Assembly: GCA_025024175.1 (NCBI GenBank)
Contig: QCXZ01000064.1
Location: 12,834,001 to 12,898,000 of the forward strand
Source of the DNA: Rhyzopertha dominica
Lineage: Eukaryota > Arthropoda > Insecta > Coleoptera > Bostrichidae
Direction: 5' to 3'
DNA: 64,000 nt
Positions 43,698 to 55,557 of this stretch are shown here, in pieces (the first letter of the stretch is position 1; each line of letters opens with the position of its first letter). Below the pieces are notes generated by a model. That model ran no database searches, was not told the DNA's origin, and worked only from the letters and a program-made list of their open reading frames with translations. The position numbers and the translations under genes were made by a program.

Positions 43698-46600
43698 TCT
43701 TACTTACAAAATCGATAATATTTAAACGTTACCACAAAATACAAACCTAACAGGTTGGCATGAAAGTGTTTCTTATTATGCAAAAGTTAAATAATAAGAC
43801 CTACTGTAATTGATATATTTCTGTCCAATACTTACGTGACGAAGTTGTCGCCGAATAGACACACGCACCTCAATACACAGATGCCGGGCGACTAACGCGC
43901 CATCTCTCGGTCGGAGAGAGGTAATTCCAGCGAGGGGGAGGGAGGACTAAATATCCAATCGACGGCGACAAAAGCGAGCCGCGTATACGCGTCGTTCGAA
44001 TGGAAAAACACGTGACCGAGTATACCTACTAAAACAGTCTGTAGTGAGACGAGATTTTAAGATTTTTTAATTTTTTTATTAGAAATGTCAAAAAATTGTA
44101 GTCACTATAACAAGATGGACTATATCTTTTAGCATTAAAAAATACTTTTATATTTGCTACTGTCTTTATATTTTTCGAACTATTATGAACTATACACAGG
44201 CCCAGGTAGCGGGAGACAACTGTGATTTGTATGGAATACACCTCTGTCACGCGGATTGACGACTCTGTAACGTATTTTTTACTATAAAAATATAAATGAT
44301 TATTTATTTTAAACGTGTATAGCCGTTACATTTTTAGTACAGTACATATTGAAACATGAATAATAAAATAATATGGTTAATTTTTGATTATATATTTTTT
44401 TAACTGATGAAGACACCTTTTTGTAGGTTAAAAAGGAGAACAACCCGTTTACCGAAATACAAGAATCAGTTATCTTGCATTTTCTAAACAATAAATTGTA
44501 TTAATGTAACAATAAAATAATTTCATTTTTTTGTAGTAAAGTGGCAACCATTTCAGGAACATAGTGTTGATTTGGATGATAGCAAATAGCGCGTATAAAA
44601 AGAAGAATCCTACGAAAAATTTAAATAAAAAACGCACTCGGACATATAAATATACATCGCGTCACCTAAACACGATACGTTTTTAGCTATATACCTTCTG
44701 TTTGACATAAATATAAGCGGGATCTATAAGCATCGAAGTGAAGAGTATGAAAAACAGATAATTTTAATTAAAACGTATTGCATGGAAATCTTGACCTAGC
44801 AACATAAGCACATGCATTTATGCAGAAATGTAGACTTGAATGCCTTTACAACTGATTACAAGTTTTATGAAAGTGTGTAAATGGTAACCGTTAAGGTGCC
44901 GATCTTAGTTAAAAAAGTCACAAATTTTGTACACTAGGTACAAATAAAGTGTAATTGCATCAAACAGAAAAAAACATGTAAGTAAAAGTAAATGTTTGCA
45001 GTTATGTAAACACAGTTTAGTTCTTTTAAACTCACGAATAACCCTAATCCCATTACCTATTTTTAATAGTCCTAATGGTTTCGGGGAAAACATGTTTACG
45101 AACTTTTAGCACAATTAGAATTAGACCACGATTAGCAAGGCTGCTTGGTGTTATGGCACAGTATACTTGGAGATGCACATACAAAATTATTTACTGTATT
45201 TCATGGTCCAATTGGGGTGTTAGATGTATATGTGTCAGAAACAAATAGTCAGTGGTGTGACATTTGTTTTTACTGACAAAATATAAGCAAAAGTCATGGC
45301 CTGCTACAAGAAAATAGGCATGTACAAACAATTATCGCATACAGAAAACGACAAAAATTTGGACCGTAGGGCCATTCGCAAAGAAAAGAAATATTTTAAA
45401 TTAAATCATGATTTTATTTATAAAACAAATTATTTGTGTTAACTTGAAAACAAGTCATTTTATTGAAATTCTCTTAACATTAATCGATTGTATTAGAAAA
45501 GGAACTCAATGCGAAACTCATTTCTTTCTGCGTATTTTTTGCAAACAACTTTATTTTGTTTCGTATCAAACATCCCTAATTTATGGGCTTGACTGAAACG
45601 ATAGAACATTTTCTCATTTTCTTCATGAAGTGTTTCACGGAAAACGGCTCCATACAACTAGATAAGCAGTTTTCTTTTGTTATTTAACTGGCGATTTGAA
45701 ATAAAACAGTACCTCCTTATATTTTCACGGGCAACGAAACGTTTCCACATGCAAAGTTTCTACGCCATTTCTTAGAATCCTTACTTCTATATGGTTTCCT
45801 GGGTGGTACTTCCTTACTGACGAATCCTCAAATAGCAAACGCTATTATTCCAAAGCTTAGTGTGTGGTCTACTTCCCCGCATTTTCTTCTGTTTAAGAGG
45901 TAGTTGCGCAAAAGTAGCGCACACTAAGCTCTAACAATTCTTAAATAACCCCATATATCCGAAGTGCACATGTTAAACATGGCGTTAACAAGCATTTTTT
46001 CGTATTTCCTGAATTCTCATACTACGGACAGTGAATCTTGTCGTAGCATAATAGTCTGTGATGCAATGTCTAAGGAGCACATGACCCAATTCACGTTAGT
46101 TTCTAGGCTTAGTCTGTGCCGAGTCGCGTTTCCTTCACGTCATAAACCCGTTCTTCCTCTGCCGTGTGGCCACTTGGATTTCGATGGAGTTAACGTGTTC
46201 CGACTGATGGAAACGCAGCGTAATAATGCGGCACGTCGTGGGACCCGCTCGGCCTACTAAACGAAAGTGAAATCGAGGTTAGGTTTGCACTTTCACTTGT
46301 TCGAGTCTAGCCCAGCGCAACCGACCAATCACGAGGCGAATTTGCGATGTGTTTTTGTCGGTTTGAATAAATCGAGGCACGGCCTACTTCCAGGGGAATC
46401 GGCCATCTAGAGTTGTGTGTTTTGCCGGTTTTCTTTTTGTTGATTCATTTCGAATTCTTGGGCTAAAAGTGGAAGTGAACGATTGCGCAACGTTGCGGTC
46501 GCACTCCAGATAACGCAAATGTGTTAGGTGCATTGCTTACACCGGAAGCTGGGTTGTCAATGTCAGCTCGAGGAAGTGAAGATCAATCTGTCTGAAACCC

Positions 46601-47578
46601 TTGAATGAAACGCGTTGTATGGTTGCATTCATTTGCAAAATGAAGTAACGCAACGGGGACTCTTACCTATCCTTCGGAAACAAATAACATATATTTCTAG
46701 TTGTATTATACTTAGATTTGTTTCTGATATGCGTTGAAGATACGAAATCATATCGATAAAAGTTATTAGTCAATTTACCATGTTTAAGTTTCGAATAATT
46801 TTTTCCATTCCAGCATCAGACCTTCAGAGCCTGCAAGGAAAACTTAAATTCTACAATTTTATTTAAGTTAAGGCTTGACATTTTTTATAATCCAAGCAAT
46901 CCAAACATCTTGTCAAATAAATAACGATCGCTTTACACAGGCGAATATGTTTTGCTAATACATGCAATAAATTTATACACTGCTGGTTAAAAATAAAAAG
47001 GTAACATAATTTCTTGTGAAAATAATCATCATATTCCAACTCTTTTCCTGTATAGTGCGTACATACACTCTACTCTCTATGTATAAATCGCGCATGTGTA
47101 AAGAAACGTGTGAAAATAGTTCCTAGAATCAAAGATTTATTTAATATCAACAGATTTTGGAAATTCATTACTTTAAAAATACTTATAAAACTAATAAAAG
47201 TATTAATTCCAGTTCTTGAAATTCATGCTCAACACAAAGTTCGTATAGTAGTACATTCAAAATAAGCTAATTGCGCTTTGCAATACAGAAAAATTCACCA
47301 AGTAAAATTTGTGAAGAGGTTCTTTGTGTGTGCTAATAAGGATCTACCATAACGCATTTACAGTTCCTGTTGTATCAAAAACTATTATTTGCCATCTGGA
47401 GGACATCAAGAAAACGTAATGCTAATTCAAAAATAAAAATAATGTTTTGCCAAGAATATAGTCCTAAAAGGGTAAGGTGCTTACCATAAGAATTATTAAA
47501 ATGTACCAGTTTTGCATATCCATATATACAAAAAGATATTTAGTGGTGTTTATGTTGAGAAATGTATTGTACGTTATA
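43698..47578. other. Unassigned; G+C-richer patches at 43.86-44.0 and 46.1-46.6 kb
   Basis: I found no supported gene. Around 43.9 kb a short G+C-rich patch contains CTCTCGGTCGGAGAG. Around 46.1-46.56 kb the DNA is CpG-bearing and has a CCAAT word (GACCAATCACG) with mixed composition and no transposon motif, which could be a promoter or 5' exon. The 98-codon frame at 45964-46260 has no recognisable domain. Confidence 0.35.
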
Positions 47579-49006
47579 CAGGGTGATTACTTAAGGCCGA
47601 ATAGCAGCTGTATCTTAGAAACTAATCGTGCTAGATCCCGCAGTAAAAATATTTTAAACAAATGTTGCCACATAGATTCTAATTAAATATGTTATGAGGT
47701 ACATAACATATAACGCATTTAATATAGTCTACGAGAAAATCGGCAATATCTCCGAAAAATCTAAACATGATGTAAAATACGCTTTTTAGAATCTCTGTTT
47801 CCTTATGTTTACTAATTTTGTTTAAATTCTGCTTCTCTAATTGCCACAGTAACGTCATCAGGGAGATAGAATTTCTACGCCTTTAAAGGGGAATAATTTA
47901 GGTTTGCTAAAATCAAATTTAACAAATTATGAATCAATTTTCCCTATATATCTTAAAAAAACTTAACGTGTCCCTATAAATTTCTTCATTGTTGATGACA
48001 GCCCGTTAATTAAGCAAGATATATCCGAAAACAAAAAGTTGATATCTTTTTTTATTTTGTAGTTATAGTAAAAATAGTGGATCGGTATTTAAGGATATGG
48101 ACTATTTTCAATTTTATATACAAGATTAGCCTGTATGGAATGCATACGTAGTAAAATTTTACTTTACTTATAGATGATAACTATTTATATCACTTTTGTT
48201 AAGAAAAATTTTTTTTGCAGTTTAATCAAGAGTACACATAGGGTGTATCCTGCTGATCTAATTTGTCGTTCTATTTACAGCTAAGCAGTATATATATGAA
48301 AATTATTTAATGTTTTATAATCTTATGTGATATTAACATAGTTTATTATTCACGGAAATACTTAATAGCTTCAATATTTTTACGTTCAAAGTTGAATGAT
48401 TTAGTGCAGGCAAACAACAGCTGGGAACTGTTTGTAAAGTGAAACATACCTAGTTCTTCCATTGCATATACATAGTTTGACGAATTGTACTTTGCTGCAA
48501 AAAAAATGCCGCATACGAATGCAGAAGGTAGGGTAAGTAAAGAGGTAACAGTTGTTATTCGTTGTTATTTTCAAATAAGTACCTACCAGAGAATTAAAGT
48601 GTGACCTTTTTAATCTAACCTAATTTTATTTAAATTAAATGGCGAACCTAAGGACGGATTCGCAGGTTTTTTTACTGCTTTTTACTACTTAATGCATACT
48701 AAGGTTATGGCATATAAATTTATGTCCTTCCTCTTGTCGCCATAGAAACTAGAAAAAAAATGTCCAAAAAATCTGTTAAGAAGTAAAAAGATTATAATGA
48801 GTTTATTTTAAACAAACATTGTATTGCAACTTTTTGGAGAAAGAAACGTTCCTCTGGTTCCTCTGGTTGAGCGGCAAAGTTACGTAGGTAATTCATAGTA
48901 CTTTTGATGAAATTTGTGTGGTCATAGTTAATTTATTTGCCGCAAGTTTCTAGCACGATGAATTTTCAAGATACACTCGCTGTTTAGCCTTAATCTAGTC
49001 ACCCTG
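47579..49006. mobile_element. Non-autonomous DNA element with CAGGGTG inverted termini (1428 bp)
   Basis: The left end CAGGGTGATTACTTAAGGCC continues with GTATCTTAGAAACTAATCGTGCTAGA. The right end, inverted, reads CAGGGTGACTAGATTAAGGC and continues with GTATCTTGAAAATTCATCGTGCTAGA. The inverted termini are thus about 60 bp with mismatches. TATA (or TA) flanks both ends (47575-47578 and 49007-49010), consistent with a TA-type duplication. The interior is AT-rich and has no open frame with a transposase motif, so mobility would depend on another element. ACAGGGTG-type termini are common in insect repeats. Confidence 0.75.
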
Positions 49007-49010
49007 TATA

Positions 49011-51354
49011 ATTTAAATTATTTAATAATGTTCCGAAGAGAGTGGTGTTTTGTTGAAACAAAGGTAGGTAGCTTTTTATGTAAATAATGCTTAGATTGTA
49101 TACTTCAGGAATATAAATTGTTGTTTTAGATCGCATATAGGTAGTGGAAATGTTGTCTTATAATAGTTAACATTACTTTTATTTGATAGTGTAATGCAAT
49201 CCTCCTTGCAAGAAATCAAACGGTCAGGATATTAATGTTAGCAGTACAAAATACATACCTACTACTAGTTTAATTTTTATGCGTTTTACACTTTATTGTC
49301 ACAAGTGGATTATAAATGAACCTTGGACTTTGCGTATTAGGGTAATGGATCTAAATTTCGTTTCGCCAACTTTCTACTTTTTGTCTTAACTCCTGTTTTA
49401 TATCTTATATTATGACCGGTTGTCATATATTATACGTATGGTGTCCAGAAAAAAGCATTTGAATAATTTAAATGGTCTAAATAAGAAAAATAGCGCCCGT
49501 CTATGGCGGCCAGTGACAAGACCATTACTTGCAAATTATTATAAAACTGGAAATAGCCATTAATCTTTGTTCTGTAAAAGAAATTACATTGTTCACAAAG
49601 CCAATCAAAATTAATTATTATTATTAACAAGTGTGGGCAATGGGCACCATTAGTTTCTACACAACACCTAACTTATTTAAAGACAATTTCAGTTCTAGAA
49701 AATTAAGTTTTGTTTCGTATACTTTGGTACCCACCCACACTACGTATAACTTTCATTCTTGTACAGTTTACACGGGACCATGAAGATTATATGTCGTATG
49801 TCTTAAGTGTTCCGAAAAATAAAGTAGAGCGCTGTGAGACATCTGAAAGGTTCTATATATGATACGTATTGCCACAGGAACTTTTCTTGTATTGTACCCT
49901 AAGGAATTAACTAAAATCTTTAAATGTTTTATATTATTTGCTATTATCATTGCCTAAACACCGAAAGGAAGTGTGCTTCTTATTTATAGATATGAAAACT
50001 TACATCTTAGTGGAAGTAAAACATTTCTGTCTAATCGGTGGTCACAATATTTGCTGTTGCAGTTATTGCAGAATATTTTACCTGCAATCTTTGTATTCCT
50101 ATTGTCTTGAACGAAGGATAACTGCCGTGTTTAAGTATGATCTGTAAAGATTAGAAAGTATCGAAGATAATACGCATTTACATTTGCTGAAAGAGCTAGT
50201 CGATTATTTCGTTTTATACAATGTGTTCTTCAACGCCGCTTTCGTCAACATTAATAATAAATCGTCTGCCATCGTCATAATTATTGGCAAATTGCAGGCC
50301 AACTTTAATGGCTTCGTATCACAAAAGACTCCTGGAAAGGACTTTATTATTTCCTGGTGTCGGAACGATAGAGCGGCGATATAAACCATCTGTGGTTGAA
50401 ATGACCGTTCGAAAGAAACTCAGCACGAAATGACTAGATTGCAATGATAACTTAATTTATTGCAATTCTGCGATATTTAATGTTCAATTAATGTTATTTT
50501 GAATCACGCTGAGCTAAATACTCGTGAAATACGACACTGGAAGTTTCCTACGGCTGCTAGTCGCAATTTGCGTGATTTAGGACTTATCAGAAAGAAAGCA
50601 AGGCTCTTTTATTTGGACTTACTTTTCTTTTTTGAATTTGGCACGCATTACTATTAGGACCTTACAAAATGACCTGCTAATTATGTTATGATTTGTGTTG
50701 TTTGCTCCAAGGGACCCCTACATATATAGCTTGATTACCGTGGAGCAGATGCTTCACATTCCCAGACAAATCTTAGAAGTTAATTTGATAATTAGGTACC
50801 TATCGTAAGTTATGATGGACTGTAAACACAAACAATGAACTTGATAAAATTGCCTTTTAGTTATTTAAGAATAAATTAAAATTAGCCTTTACTTTGATGG
50901 TTTTCAAAAGTAAAGAATAAAATCACCTTTTAATTAGTATTGATGCAACTGTATACAACACAATAATGAACAGTTTTCATACAGGTTTTGCGCAATCTGC
51001 TTTTCTCAGAATGCTGGCGAACTAAATAACCTAATTAATCTGGACGTTAGGTATTACGCCTGCTGTGACAAAGTTAAAGGCAAATTTGGTTAATGAGCTT
51101 ATATTTAATTTGTTCTCATGTTAATACTACTGGTATAGAAATTCTGCAAACTATCCATTTGTTACGTTTTCGTATATAGTAAAGTAAATGACCTAAGCTT
51201 ATATCATTATATCAGTAGTATCTATCAAAGATATTATTCATTTAATGAAGATTTCGAGAAGCTATATATTTTATAACACAATTAGCTTTACCACCAAAAA
51301 TTCCATTTATCATTAATTATTAACATTAATTAAATATATAAGATAATATATTGT
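49011..51354. other. Unassigned DNA
   Basis: No gene or repeat was recognised. The block 50.17-50.6 kb has mixed composition (CGTCTGCCATCGTCATAATTA, homeodomain-like TTAAT/ATTAAT words) and might be a conserved non-coding element. Only comparison with other species could show this. Confidence 0.35.
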
Positions 51355-51401
51355 CGGATAGGTCGCTGTCTCTGAAAACACTGACAAAAAGTTAATAGTT
51401 T

Positions 51402-51435
51402 GACGTTTCGATTACACCTGTAATCTTTGTCAAAG
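51402..51435 (-). ncRNA. Degenerate hammerhead-like motif in the Penelope 3' region
   Basis: On the minus strand TTTGACAAA is followed by a perfect stem GATTAC / GTAATC (51410-51425) with a short loop, then GAAAC and GTC. This is the order of a hammerhead core (CUGAUGA, stem II, GAAA, then the cleavage side). Penelope-like elements are known to carry hammerhead ribozymes. The first core block is mutated here (CTGATGA replaced by TTGACAA), so activity is unlikely. Confidence 0.4.
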
Positions 51436-51711
51436 ACGAAGAACCTCAAAATTTGCCCGACACAAGTTCAAACAATATTTTTAAAGTAAATAAACAAATC
51501 AGCAAGGATGCGAGACGTCATAGAAACAACGTGCCAACCTGATAAAAAAGGAACCTAACGATGAAAAAGGAACTACCTATCTACTAGATATACACGAACT
51601 ACTTGATAAAAGATAACTACAAAATAGCCTTCCAAATGTCACCTAATTCATAATTTCCACAATCCCTATTAAAATTATTAGTATTCCTACAAATTTCTAT
51701 AGCTTCTTTTA

Positions 51712-51960
51712 TTAGACGTTTGTGATAATATTTTTCTCTATGTAAAATTTTTGTTTTACGAAATCAATCATGTGTTTAGTCAAATATGAGTGTTCAGCTA
51801 CGGAAGATTTATCTATCTGTTGCAACCTAGTAGCACGTATGTGTTCTTTCAAACGCGTACCTACTTTTCTTTTAGTTTGACCTATGTAACACTTTCCGCA
51901 AGAACAAGTAATTTTGTAAACACCTTCACTCTCTAAATGTACTTTATCTTTAGTAGAACT
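51712..51960 (-). pseudogene. GIY-YIG endonuclease domain of the Penelope-like element
   Basis: The frame shows EGVYKITCSCGKCYIGQTKR, then the conserved Arg region GTRLKEHI and SSVAEHSYLTKH. The GVY and YIG halves, the Arg and the later His/Glu positions are those of the GIY-YIG nuclease that nicks the target for insertion; the CSCGKC insert is typical of Penelope-like elements. It is out of frame with the upstream linker (52168-51950) by one base, so it could not be made as a fusion with RT without frameshifting. Confidence 0.8.
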
Positions 51961-52237
51961 TAAAAATTTTATCAAAATTATTATATGTACTATCAACAAC
52001 TAAAATATCGTGTTTTCTAAGCATCCTCTTTAATTTTTCCGAAAGGCCTTGTACATAAGGCAAAGTCAACTTCAATTTACTTTGTCTTGGCTGAGAATTT
52101 ACTTGATTTGGATGAGCACCTTTATTAAAAACTGACCAAATATTCTTACTACTATAACCATTTCGCACTAGCGCTGATTTGAGATGATATATTTCTTCTT
52201 GTACAGAACTTTCGTCTGATATCCTTTGTGCTCTAAC

Positions 52238-53222
52238 CTATAACGTCCTAATAAGACTATTCTTTTGAGAAGGAGGGTGATGAGATGTGGCATGTAAATA
52301 TCTGTCTGTGTGTGTTGGTTTTCTGTAAACCTTGTGTCCTAACTGTCCAGTGTTTGTTCTGTAAATTTTGACATCCAAGAAAGGTAAACTACCATTGCTT
52401 TCTAATTCCATAGTAATTTTTATGTCGGGATTTTGACTGTTCAAATGATTTAGAAACCTACCCAACTCTTCTATACCGTGGTGCCAAATAACAAAAGTGT
52501 CATCTACGTACCTATACCAACATTTTGGTTTAAGCTGAAAACTGTATATCGCTACATGTTCAAAATTTTCCGTAAACAAATTGGCTACTACAGGACTTAG
52601 AGGTGAATCCATTGCACTACCTGATTTTTGTTCATAAAAATTATCGTTCCATAAGAAATAAGTAGATTTTAAACAATGTTCGGATAATCTGGCTGTCGTG
52701 TCACCGAAGGGATCGCTATTAAGCTTGGATTTGATGATATCTATCGTTTCAGGAATGGGTACTTTCGTAAATAAAGAAACCACGTCAAAACTAACCAAAA
52801 TATCACCTTCTGAAATACTTAAACCTTTTATAATATCAATAAAGTCTGAAGAATTTTTGATGAAACTACTAGTATTTCCTACATAAGGTTTTAAATAGTT
52901 GGCACAAAATTTTGCCAATCTATAACAAGGACTGCCAATCGTATTGACTATGGGTCTTAACGGGACATTGGTTTTGTTGATTTTGGGCAAACCATACAAT
53001 TTAGGTACCTTGCAATCGGAAACAGTTAAAAGAGACTTCTCCTCATTCGAAAGATTTGAACTTTTGATAAGATCATTGGTAATTTTGGAGATTTTTGAGG
53101 TAGGATCTCGGGATAATTTTTGATATGTTTCCTCATTTAACAACTCTCTAACTTTATTCTCGTAATCTGTTCTATCTAAAATTACTGTGGCTGAACTTTT
53201 ATCTGCTCTAGTAACTATAATG
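52238..53222 (-). pseudogene. Penelope-type reverse transcriptase
   Basis: The frame is open from about 53222 to a TAG at 52238-52240. TRADKSSATVIL lies upstream of the first in-frame Leu-Leu-Asn-Glu. Counting from that point at 53143: PKLYGLPK at 47-54, SFDVVSLF with the motif A Asp at 120, GSAMDSPLSP at 175-184 (motif B; usually GSAMGSPLSP, so a Gly-to-Asp change), and YVDD at 212-215. After the TAG the same frame continues through ISDESSVQEEIYHLKSAL and LKLTLPYVQGLSEKLK toward the endonuclease. The catalytic Asp residues are intact, but the domain is N-terminally cut. Confidence 0.85.
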
Positions 53223-53235
53223 GACTTATCTGTAT

Positions 53236-55530
53236 TAATTAAATATAATCAATAAAATACCCATTATATCACNTATACCTTTAACGTTTAAATATTTTTT
53301 TGTCATTAACATTTTAGGTAGGACTATCAAAATCTTTATTTTTCAGGGAATATTCACATTTTCATAATTTAATCAGCCCACACTGAATTACCTATAAAGG
53401 GTGCTTCGCAAAAGATATATATGTTGCTTATTCTTGTTAAATAGAAATAATGTTCAACTTTCTTAAAAACGAATACATACACTAACATATAATAAAAAGC
53501 CCCAGTTTTAGGTAGGCGTGGTGTTTTGTAATTCTTACGCCTCTTTGAAATAAAGGGTATTCCGCCTTAATAATCGCATTTGCGCATGGAAAAGACAAGT
53601 TTGCGTGGCATAGTTGGGCTAGGTAATACGAAATACGAAAATTTTCTTTGCTTTCAAAAGCTCTATTTGAAACCATTCAACTTATTGTTGATGGGAACGC
53701 CTTTTCATAACGGTACCGCGATACTCCATTATTATGCAGGAAACTACCTCTTAAGGGCTTAAAGCTTGTTGCTCTTTATTCTCTACAAACTTAATCTCTT
53801 GCATTTTTTAGATCTTTAAACATCTTATAGCCCGCCTTAGTCCGGTAAATCCTATTTTGTTATATAACTATTTATTATTTCAGTTTAAGAAGGGCAACGC
53901 TTTTTAGGGGTAGTTTGCGTATTGGAATGGGGTATCGCGGTACAGTTATGAAAATACAGATACATGTAAGACAAAGGAGACAATTTTTTATTAAAAGCTT
54001 TAGGCCTATATGCAAAGACAGACGCATGTCCTAACAAATAATAGGTATGTAGTTTTATTGTAAACCATAAAATGCAAAATGTGTGTTACAAAACTACTTT
54101 TCTTTTCGTTTTTCATGCGGAAAGTTGTGCTGGATTTTACTAAAATGCGGTTTTTAACGTCTGTCATCTTTATATTTTAAAAAGACTTCGGTATTTTAAA
54201 ACGCCACATTTTCCAAAAACTGGGGTATAAAAAGAACGAGATATAAGAAATATATATATTCAGAATTCGATATAGGTAGACTAAAAAAAGAAAACATAAA
54301 TACCAGTCTGTAGATAATTCAGTTGGGAACGTGATGTACGTAGCTATTTTGAAATAAAAGCTAATTCAACCCAAATATAGCGGGAAAAATAAATTTCTGT
54401 CCCTATTATGGAAAAAGGGGGTTCCTGATAAAAACTTTTGTTACAAAATGTGGACCGGTTATCAGCTATCATGACCCCACAGCAAAATTAAAAAAATCCC
54501 TGCAAGTGTACAGTTTTCGACCGCAACATGCCTCCTTCCTGGGTTATTAGCTTTAGTTCATGCAAGAATCTACTTTAAACTAAAATGAACGTTGACAGAA
54601 ATGCGCAATTTAAAAGAGATTCTGTATATTTCACAGAATTGTGTAAAAACTGTAGTCAGCTTAATTAATTAAATTCGTATATTCCACGTTCGTCGATTAA
54701 GGTGTCACCACACCATTTCACAGCAACGTCATTCCAGCGACAGGTCAGTCGGTCAGGCAGAACGTTTGTCTGATCGGTCGCACGTAATCCCACCTACCAC
54801 GACTACAAGAGTTTTATGCAAATCCATCATAGACCCGCTCCCAACATCAAACACTATTCCGATGCATCGGCTCTTTTACGGCGATGCAAAAATATTAATG
54901 TGCATTCGGAAATCCATATGCGGAATCGAGGGAGGCGCTGATTCATTGATCCTTACGAAATCCGTGGTCGTCGTTTCGGAAGAGGCGAGTAATCGCCGTT
55001 CAATTGTCTGTAAATGCGCCTAAACTGATCCTTGATGGATTTCTCGTTTATTATACACATGAGAGACGTGTAGGACGCGTTTTATTTCTTGTTGTGAATA
55101 TTTGCTGTGGTCGACGGTCATTGCTAGGCGTTTTCGCATGATTTTTTCGTTCCTTAATTTTAGTAAAGCACAAAAGAGATTAGCACTTCTTAGTCGTGAA
55201 CAATCATGATAATGACATGCTCAAATGTTATTCAAAAGCAGAAATTAATTAATTGCAGTTTATTAAGATGCTAACGAAGCAGAGAAAGACTAATGGGTTG
55301 ATTCACAATAAAGGACGGTCACTGCAGACAACATTAGAATACATGTATGCCAAATTCTAACAAAAAATACATTTAATCAAAATATATATACAATCTTTCT
55401 AATGGCGTCAAGCATAAAGTTGTTTCAGAGTGTGTTATGTTAATAACGTTTAATTAATAAAGCTGTAAAAATACCGCCACATTTTTCTGTAACCTGCAAC
55501 AGGTTATCGGCCTAGACAAACTGGTATATA
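53236..55530. other. Unassigned; unique-looking block at 54.7-55.0 kb
   Basis: No gene was recognised. The block 54.70-55.03 kb differs from the AT-rich surroundings, carries an ATGCAAAT octamer (54821-54828) and several other transcription-factor-like words, and has no transposon motif. The 85-codon frame within it (54766-55023) is not recognisable. Confidence 0.35.
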
Positions 55531-55557
55531 GATAACACGATAGCACCCATAATACAA

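Larger units (their letters stand above)
51355..53235 (-). mobile_element. Penelope-like retroelement, 5' truncated and inactive
   Basis: The minus strand carries, in order, a Penelope-type RT (53222-52238), a linker, and a C-terminal GIY-YIG endonuclease (about 51960-51712), followed by a 3' non-coding region with a ribozyme-like hairpin. This RT plus GIY-YIG order defines Penelope-like elements. The 5' side stops near 53235, where the text changes to AT-rich DNA, so the copy is truncated. It carries one in-frame stop and one frameshift. A 3' fragment of the same family lies at 33.25-33.41 kb. There is one undetermined base at 53273, just outside. Confidence 0.85.

Noticed and set aside
45964..46260. 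98-codon plus-strand frame as a host gene
   Set aside because: No domain, signal or codon pattern supports it, and it sits in unique G+C-richer DNA where chance frames are longer.
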